Shown: piece after piece, positions 16,439 to 21,224 of the stretch | Position numbering within the stretch: position 1 is the stretch's first letter | How the letters are laid out: each line of letters begins with the position of its first letter | DNA from: CAYREV01 sp964423345 | GTDB taxonomy: Bacteria > Bacteroidota > Rhodothermia > Balneolales > Balneolaceae | Direction: 5' to 3' | Length of the DNA stretch: 21,224 nucleotides | NCBI GenBank assembly: GCA_964423345.1 | Contig: CAYREV010000033.1 | Coordinates: forward strand, 1 to 21,224 | The notes under the pieces: generated by a model | What the model saw: the letters and a program-made list of their open reading frames with translations, nothing else | What the model was told of the DNA's origin: nothing | Database searches by the model: none | Program-made: the position numbers and the translations under genes

Positions 16439-16836
16439 AACCCAAACTGGTAATAGGAATTATAGCGATTGTAGGCTTTACCTCCCTGTTGATGTATAAT
16501 TTCGGCAACAGCATCAGCACCTACGTAAACTTTGAACAAGCCGAGGGCATGGAGGGAGCTCACGTGGTGGGCACCTGGGAAGACAGCCGGGATTACGGTT
16601 TCTCTGTTGAATCGAAGAATTTCAGCTTCTACATGAAAGACAAGTCGGGCAACGTGCGCCGGGTAATTTACCCCAAGCCGAAACCCAACAATTTTGAACA
16701 GGCCGACCAGCTGGTTGTCATCGGAGAGATGGATAACGGGATATTTTATGCGAACGACATGCTGATGAAGTGCCCGTCGAAATACAACAATGCCGACCCC
16801 TCCGAGTTTAGCAGGGCCAATTCGGAACAGAGTTAA
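16435..16836 (+). CDS. ccmE: Cytochrome c maturation protein CcmE, Cys-type heme chaperone
   Basis: 133-residue periplasmic heme chaperone anchored by an N-terminal helix (about 4-23). The OB-fold core is recognisable (HVVGTWEDSRDYGF, FSFYMKDKSGNVRRVIYPKPKPNNFEQADQLVVIGEMDNGIFYANDMLMK). The usual heme-binding motif HDENYxPPE is replaced by CPSKYNN, so C113 with Y117 gives the CxxxY form, and no His occurs in the tail. Cys-type CcmE is known from archaea and Desulfovibrio and goes with a variant Ccm system lacking some thiol components. It takes heme from CcmC and hands it to CcmF. It overlaps the ccmD-like gene by four bases; ccmF follows after 148 bases. Confidence 0.9.
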   Translation: MKPKLVIGIIAIVGFTSLLMYNFGNSISTYVNFEQAEGMEGAHVVGTWEDSRDYGFSVESKNFSFYMKDKSGNVRRVIYPKPKPNNFEQADQLVVIGEMDNGIFYANDMLMKCPSKYNNADPSEFSRANSEQS

Positions 16837-16984
16837 TGCCGGATGCAGCGGTATTAATTCGCCATAAAGCAGTGCGAGTATCTTTTACCCCCTCTAGGTC
16901 TCAACGGAGATGACCAACAGACGATATACAGGCTGAGTAAGGAAATAGAAGAATAAAACACTAAAGCAGTTTCAGGTTAAATAA

Positions 16985-19477
16985 ATGGTTGGAATAGCAG
17001 GAAAAATATTAATCAACGGTGCGTTTTTATGCAGTATCCTGGCTCTGGCGGGATACTTTTTTTATTCTCAGAAAGACGACAACCGTTATTTTACATGGTC
17101 AAACTGGTTGTTCGGGCTTCAGGGTGTTCTGCTGCTGGCCGCTTCGGCCCTGTTGATTCATATCATCCTCAACCATGAGTTCAACTACTATTACGTTTTC
17201 AACTACACCAGTTCCGACCTTCAGCTCAAATACCTGATATCGGCTTTCTGGGGCGGGCAGGAAGGCAGTTTCATGCTATGGCTGCTGTTTTCCATCCTGA
17301 TTGGCTTTGGGCTTATGAAATGGACACGCAAGCCCTACCGGGGGCCGGTCCTCTTTTTCCTGACGCTGACGCAGGTGTTTCTGTTTTCCATGATTTCGGG
17401 CATCTCATTCGGAGAATTTACCCTGGGGGCCTCTCCGTTTCGTACTATTGCCGAAGCCATGCCGAATGCCCCCTTCCTGCAGGCCAACCCCGATTTTGTG
17501 CCGGCGGAGGGCAAGGGATTGAACGACCTGCTTAAAAGTCCCTGGATGATGATCCACCCGCCCATACTCTTCCTGGGCTTTGCCATGATGACCGTTCCCT
17601 ACTGTTTTGCGATGGCCGCCCTGTGGAAAAGGAAATACAACGAATGGATTCACCCGGCCCTGCCGTGGACCCTCGGTGCAAATGTGGCTCTGCTCACCGC
17701 TATATTTCTGGGAGGCTACTGGGCGTATGTGACCTTATCCTTCGGCGGATACTGGGCATGGGACCCGGTGGAAAATGCATCATTCGTGCCCTGGCTGCTG
17801 GGTACGGCAGGGATTCACACCATGATCATCCAGAAAAAGAGTTCAACCTCCCAGAAAGCGTCCATCATCTTTGCGATCCTTGCGTATGTGGCGATCGTGT
17901 ATGAGACCTTTCTGACCCGGTCGGGCATTCTTGCGGATGCATCGGTACACAGTTTTGTCGACCTCGGTTTGTACGGCCAGCTGGTCATCTTTATGGGGGT
18001 CGTCACCTTTCTGGGGCTGGGTATGCTGGCCTGGAGGTATAATGACCTGCCCGACCAGCGAAACGAATCAAAGTTATTGAGTCGCGAGTTTATGACTTTC
18101 GCCGGGGCGATGATGCTGTTCCTGATAGGCCTGGTGATCATCATAGGTACCAGCTCTCCCATTATCGGCAAGCTGTTTACCGAAAGTCCTACGCCCCCCG
18201 AAATCAGCTTCTATAATGAGTGGACCATGCCAATGGCCATCCTCGCCGCATTCATGACGGTGGTGGGGCAAATGCTGTTTTGGAAAAGGCAGGATGCAGA
18301 TTCGCTGGCACAGGAGCTCACCTGGCCGGTAGGCATAGCCTGTGTGCTGACCCTCGCCACCATTATGATGGCCGATATACGCAACTTTTATTACATGGTC
18401 TACCTGTTGTCGGGCTGGTTTGCGCTGGTCGGAAACGGTTTTGTGATGGTGAGGCTGTTGTATAAAAACCCCATGCTGATCGGCGGATCCCTTTCCCATG
18501 TCGGTTTCGGAGTGCTTCTGCTGGGTATCCTGGCCTCGTCGGCCTACAACGATAGCCTGCTCGATATGTCAACCCGCCAGTTCAACCGGTCGGTAGAGCA
18601 GGGAGAAGCTGTAGATAAACAGGGATTTCCCATCCGGCAGAAAGTCAACTTCCTGGAGCTCAAGCTGGACCGTTCCAAGGTAATAAATGGAGAGTACCTG
18701 GTAACCTATGAGGGTTTTACCCTTGAAAACCAGGAGCGGCCCGGCCAGCAGGAATACCGCATTAAGTTCGAGCCGATCGACGGGAAGGGAGAGCAGTTTG
18801 TGTTGAACCCGCAGGTATACCCGATGTCGGGTGGGGGCAGCGGAGACATACAGTGGTCGGTCGACCCCGATGTTCGGACGGGATGGCTGAGTGATATCTA
18901 TCTGTATGTTGCGGGCAGTTCTTTTGTAGAGCGGAAAAACGAGCAAAATGAAGAACTGATAAAAGAATCTTCCGGGGACGGCCAGGTAAAGGCCGATACC
19001 AGCAGCGCCCAGACCGTCACCCTGGAAAAGGGCCAGCCGATAACCCTGGGCGGGTATGAGATAATATTTAATGATTTTATACAGGCCGACCAGGAACAGC
19101 TACAGCTACCCGACAGCACCATGATAGCCGTCCGCGCCGGATTGACGTTTACCCACAGGGCAAGCGGGCAGTCGACCGGCTTGGATCCCCTCTTTGCCAT
19201 ATATAGCAGGGATGGCAAGAGCTGGGCCTATACACCTCCCCAGGAACTGACGGCGGAAGGTGTCAGTGTTCAGTTTAGTCAGGTCAAGCCCGAAACCGGT
19301 GAGATCGAACTCTCCATCAAGGGTATTGACGAAGAGTATGAGGAAGACTGGGTACTTGTCGTAGCCGAGGAAAAGCCTTTTATATCCGTGGTATGGCTGG
19401 GTACATTTTTACTGATGGCTGGATTTAGCGTTTCCATTTTCCGACATTGGGAGAGGGAAAGACGAAAATCCAGTTAA
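16985..19477 (+). CDS. ccmF: Cytochrome c heme lyase subunit CcmF
   Basis: 830-residue polytopic membrane protein that attaches heme to apocytochrome c, taking it from CcmE. The N-terminal two-thirds hold many helices, including FWGGQEGSFMLWLL (88-101), WMMIHPPILFLGFA with H191, and a WWD-type loop GGYWAWDPVENASFVPW (254-270). A canonical CcmF has WGGWW in place of the FGGYW seen here. A large periplasmic domain (about 530-795) with GYEIIFNDF and many beta strands precedes a last helix (SVVWLGTFLLMAGFSVSIF). The total exceeds the ~650 residues of E. coli CcmF, mainly in the C-terminal domain. ATG start, 148 bases after ccmE; a secondary promoter there is possible, but I see no clear box. Confidence 0.95.
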   Translation: MVGIAGKILINGAFLCSILALAGYFFYSQKDDNRYFTWSNWLFGLQGVLLLAASALLIHIILNHEFNYYYVFNYTSSDLQLKYLISAFWGGQEGSFMLWLLFSILIGFGLMKWTRKPYRGPVLFFLTLTQVFLFSMISGISFGEFTLGASPFRTIAEAMPNAPFLQANPDFVPAEGKGLNDLLKSPWMMIHPPILFLGFAMMTVPYCFAMAALWKRKYNEWIHPALPWTLGANVALLTAIFLGGYWAYVTLSFGGYWAWDPVENASFVPWLLGTAGIHTMIIQKKSSTSQKASIIFAILAYVAIVYETFLTRSGILADASVHSFVDLGLYGQLVIFMGVVTFLGLGMLAWRYNDLPDQRNESKLLSREFMTFAGAMMLFLIGLVIIIGTSSPIIGKLFTESPTPPEISFYNEWTMPMAILAAFMTVVGQMLFWKRQDADSLAQELTWPVGIACVLTLATIMMADIRNFYYMVYLLSGWFALVGNGFVMVRLLYKNPMLIGGSLSHVGFGVLLLGILASSAYNDSLLDMSTRQFNRSVEQGEAVDKQGFPIRQKVNFLELKLDRSKVINGEYLVTYEGFTLENQERPGQQEYRIKFEPIDGKGEQFVLNPQVYPMSGGGSGDIQWSVDPDVRTGWLSDIYLYVAGSSFVERKNEQNEELIKESSGDGQVKADTSSAQTVTLEKGQPITLGGYEIIFNDFIQADQEQLQLPDSTMIAVRAGLTFTHRASGQSTGLDPLFAIYSRDGKSWAYTPPQELTAEGVSVQFSQVKPETGEIELSIKGIDEEYEEDWVLVVAEEKPFISVVWLGTFLLMAGFSVSIFRHWERERRKSS

Positions 19478-19486
19478 CCGGGGATC

Positions 19487-20128
19487 GTGAACAAAGTACT
19501 TCTGACTATATTTCTTATCGCTGTAGGTCCTGCTCTGTTTGCCCAGGGAAGTAAAGGCGAGCCGCCGGATCCCAAGACAGCCTTTGTCCGCTCACTGGCC
19601 GCACCGGGCTGGGGACACTATTATGTGGATCAGGGGAACAAAAACCGCGGCTCTTATCATATCGGGGCCGAGAGTGTATTGATTGTCTCTTTTCTTGGAT
19701 TCAACATTCACTCCTTAAATCTCAGGCAAAACTGGTACGGCTATGCCCGGTTGAATGCGGGAGTGGACATTGAAAACCGAAGCCGGTCATTTCGACTGGC
19801 CGTGGGACGGTTCAACAGCCTTCAGGAATATAACGATTACCATAGCCGGGCCAGAAACTGGGATCTGCTTATTGAGGATACTCCCGAAAACCGTTGGAAC
19901 TGGCAGACAGAGGCCGACCGCATGGAATACAATGACATCAGGAATCGCTTTGAACGGATAGACCGGCAGTTGCCTGCTCTGGTCGGACTGATGGTGGTAA
20001 ACAGGGTGGTGGCTGCGATAAGTGCCTACAACCGGGCGAAGAAAAAAGGAAATGCCTCTTCGGCTGCTCTCTATTTTCAGCCCGTGGGATCGTCCGGTTT
20101 GCTTGCTCACTTCAGACTCTCTTTTTGA
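19487..20128 (+). CDS. DUF5683 domain-containing exported protein
   Basis: 213-residue protein with a signal peptide (NKVLLTIFLIAVGPALFAQ, cleavage after FAQ near residue 20). The next segment, AFVRSLAAPGWGHYYVDQGNKNRG, is the typical opening of DUF5683, a family of Bacteroidota envelope proteins of unknown function, with further helices at about 60-72 and 162-180. The start is GTG at 19487, ten bases after the ccmF stop. The stop TGA overlaps the truA ATG by one base (TGATG). Close packing suggests one transcript with ccmF and truA, but nothing ties it to heme handling. Confidence 0.85.
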   Translation: MNKVLLTIFLIAVGPALFAQGSKGEPPDPKTAFVRSLAAPGWGHYYVDQGNKNRGSYHIGAESVLIVSFLGFNIHSLNLRQNWYGYARLNAGVDIENRSRSFRLAVGRFNSLQEYNDYHSRARNWDLLIEDTPENRWNWQTEADRMEYNDIRNRFERIDRQLPALVGLMVVNRVVAAISAYNRAKKKGNASSAALYFQPVGSSGLLAHFRLSF

Positions 20129-20856
20129 TGCCTCGATACAAGTTGCTCATCGAATATGAAGGCACTTCCTACAGCGGCTGGCAAAAACAGCCCAATGCCA
20201 ACACCGTTGAAGAAGAAATTGAATCGGCCCTGGAGCAGATACTCCGTCAGCCTGTTGATATAATCGGCCAGGGGAGAACCGACAGCGGGGTCCACGCCGA
20301 AGGACAGGTGGCGCATTTTGATTATCCGAAAGAGTTGAACAAGCACCGGTTGCTGTTCGGTCTGTTGGGTGTTTTGCCTTCGGATATTGCCGTATGGGAT
20401 ATGGAGGAGGTGGCGCCCGATTTCCACGCCCGTTTTGACGGAAAGGCAAGGCAGTACCGCTACCAGATCATTAGGCGTCCGAGTCCCCTGTGGAATAATT
20501 TTGCCGAGATGGTGATCGGCGACCTGGACCGGAAGGGGATGATGGAGTGCGCCCGCCTGATCAAGGGGAGGCACGATTTTGAGAGTTTTACCTATTCCGG
20601 TGATGAGCAACCGGGAACGGAATGCGAAGTGATGACATCCGAGCTGGTTTTTGGCACTCCGCTGATCACCTATCGCATCAAAGCCAACCGGTTTATCCGG
20701 CATATGGTACGGCGGCTGGTTGGGACGATGCTGCAAGTGGGACAGGGCAAGAGGAGTGTGGAGGATTTTGCCGGGCTGCTGCATCAACCGGACGATGAGA
20801 AAAGCGGTCACGGGGCCCCGGCCAAGGGATTGATATTGGAGAGGGTTGAGTACTAA
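20128..20856 (+). CDS. truA: tRNA pseudouridine(38-40) synthase TruA
   Basis: 242-residue pseudouridine synthase that modifies uridines 38-40 in the anticodon stem of several tRNAs. The catalytic aspartate D52 lies in GRTDSGVHAEGQVAHF (49-64). Other marks are YEGTSYSGWQKQPNANTVEEEIE near the N-terminus, ARQYRYQI near 108-115, and RFIRHMVRRLVGTMLQVGQG in the C-terminal half. Length is standard. I use the ATG at 20128, which overlaps the upstream stop by one base; an in-frame TTG just before it would add one Met and is not needed. It is the last protein gene, immediately upstream of the tRNA-like array. Confidence 0.97.
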   Translation: MPRYKLLIEYEGTSYSGWQKQPNANTVEEEIESALEQILRQPVDIIGQGRTDSGVHAEGQVAHFDYPKELNKHRLLFGLLGVLPSDIAVWDMEEVAPDFHARFDGKARQYRYQIIRRPSPLWNNFAEMVIGDLDRKGMMECARLIKGRHDFESFTYSGDEQPGTECEVMTSELVFGTPLITYRIKANRFIRHMVRRLVGTMLQVGQGKRSVEDFAGLLHQPDDEKSGHGAPAKGLILERVEY

Positions 20857-20874
20857 AAAAAGAGCAAATTAATC

Positions 20875-20906
20875 TTGACTTGAGTAGCAATGAATCTTTA
20901 TATTTG
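20875..20906 (+). promoter_or_regulatory. Promoter for the tRNA-like array
   Basis: TTGACTTG at 20875-20882 followed by TATATTTG at 20899-20906 gives a good Bacteroidota-type pair: a TTG -33 element and an exact TAnnTTTG -7 box. The first TTG is 21 bases before the -7 box and the second is 16. Transcription would begin around 20912, about 37 bases before the first tRNA-like unit. No protein gene follows, so it most likely transcribes the array as stable RNA. Confidence 0.65.
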
Positions 20907-20948
20907 TGCTCTCTTTGAAAAGGATGAATGATTTTTAGAGGGGCATAT

Positions 20949-21028
20949 TCCTCGGTAGCTCAGCGGCAGAGCAATCGGGGTGTTATCCCGACGGCTGTCG
21001 GGACGTAGGTTCGAATCCTGCAACAAGA
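20949..21028 (+). tRNA. tRNA-Asn(GTT)-like sequence, copy 1, without a proper acceptor stem
   Basis: D-arm GCTC/GAGC at 20958-20961 and 20969-20972 with a GG loop. Anticodon arm TCGGG/CCCGA (20975-20979/20987-20991) with a seven-base loop GTGTTAT and anticodon GTT at 20982-20984, reading Asn codons. T-arm GTAGG/CCTGC (21005-21009/21017-21021) with loop TTCGAAT. The variable region is 13 bases, longer than a normal Asn tRNA. The 5' acceptor strand TCCTCGG does not pair with the expected 3' strand AACAAGA (three of seven pairs), and no CCA follows at that point. It resembles a true tRNA-Asn over the first ~30 bases, so it is more likely a tRNA-derived element than a working tRNA. Confidence 0.45.
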
Positions 21029-21061
21029 CGATTCGAACATAAGGAACTAAATGCCACATAT

Positions 21062-21141
21062 TCCTCGGTAGCTCAGCGGCAGAGCAATCGGGGTGTTATC
21101 CCGACGGCTGTCGGGACGTAGGTTCGAATCCTGCAACAAGA
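21062..21141 (+). tRNA. tRNA-Asn(GTT)-like sequence, copy 2
   Basis: Base-for-base identical to copy 1, shifted by 113. It has the same arms, the same GTT anticodon (21095-21097) and the same unpaired acceptor. Confidence 0.45.
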
Positions 21142-21174
21142 CGATTCGAACATAAGGAACTAAATGCCACATAT

Positions 21175-21224
21175 TCCTCGGTAGCTCAGCGGCAGAGCAA
21201 TCGGGGTGTTATCCCGACGGCTGT
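21175..21224 (+). tRNA. tRNA-Asn(GTT)-like sequence, copy 3, cut by the window end
   Basis: Identical to the first 50 bases of the other tRNA-like units: 5' strand, D-arm and full anticodon arm (GTT at 21208-21210). The window ends just inside the competing hairpin, before the T-arm. Confidence 0.4.

Larger units (their letters stand above)
20944..21224 (+). repeat. Tandem array of a 113-base tRNA-Asn-like unit
   Basis: Units start at 20944, 21057 and 21170, with an exact 113-base period. Copies 1 and 2 are identical, and copy 3 is identical over its 55 bases up to the window end. Each unit holds a D-arm, anticodon arm, T-arm and a ~30-base tail containing a second TTCGAA motif. Homology starts with CATATTCC; the bases before copy 1 (GGG) differ from the CCA before copies 2 and 3, so the left edge of the array is at 20944. 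The right edge is not in the window. Confidence 0.97.

Noticed and set aside
20944..21224. The tandem units as a CRISPR array
   Set aside because: The whole 113-base period is identical with no variable spacers, and the unit has tRNA arms.

Overview
The window looks like a chromosomal segment from the Bacteroidota/Rhodothermota/Balneolota group. The evidence is two TAnnTTTG-type promoter boxes, starts with little or no Shine-Dalgarno, signal peptides ending in residues such as LFAQ or SCAQ, a DUF5683 protein, and the CcmC-D-E-F order with a cysteine-type CcmE. I cannot place it to genus. Nearly all of it is conserved housekeeping sequence; the unusual part is the last ~280 bases.

Layout. 62-2922 (+): EVE-domain protein, two-module dCTP deaminase, BFD-like [2Fe-2S] protein and RsmE. 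2997-11930 (-): a long block read right to left: lipoprotein, small hypothetical protein, biotin carrier protein, MurA, a 508-base gap, RNase E/G, HslV, HslU and an S41 protease. 12049-14739 (+): DUF3108 protein, dUTPase and an MFS transporter. 14827-15357 (-): a PH-like/SHOCT membrane protein. 15501-20856 (+): a cytochrome c maturation cluster (ccmC, ccmD-like, ccmE, ccmF) followed by a DUF5683 protein and truA. 20944-21224: a perfect tandem array of a 113-base tRNA-Asn-like unit, two full copies and a partial one, running off the end, with a good promoter 40-70 bases upstream.

How the genes fit together. dCTP deaminase and dUTPase supply the two steps dCTP to dUTP to dUMP, feeding thymidylate synthesis. 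HslV and HslU form one ATP-dependent protease. CcmC, CcmE and CcmF load, carry and ligate heme to apocytochromes; the ABC exporter (CcmAB) and the thiol components (CcmG/H) are not in this window. RsmE, TruA, RNase E/G and the EVE protein all belong to RNA modification or processing.

Main candidate for something new: the 113-base array. Each unit has a tRNA D-arm, a GUU anticodon arm and a T-arm, but lacks a matching acceptor stem and carries two competing hairpins that cannot form together with the anticodon and T arms. It may be a tRNA-derived mobile or regulatory RNA repeat. Because it is perfectly periodic and touches the window end, an assembly-graph artefact must also be considered.
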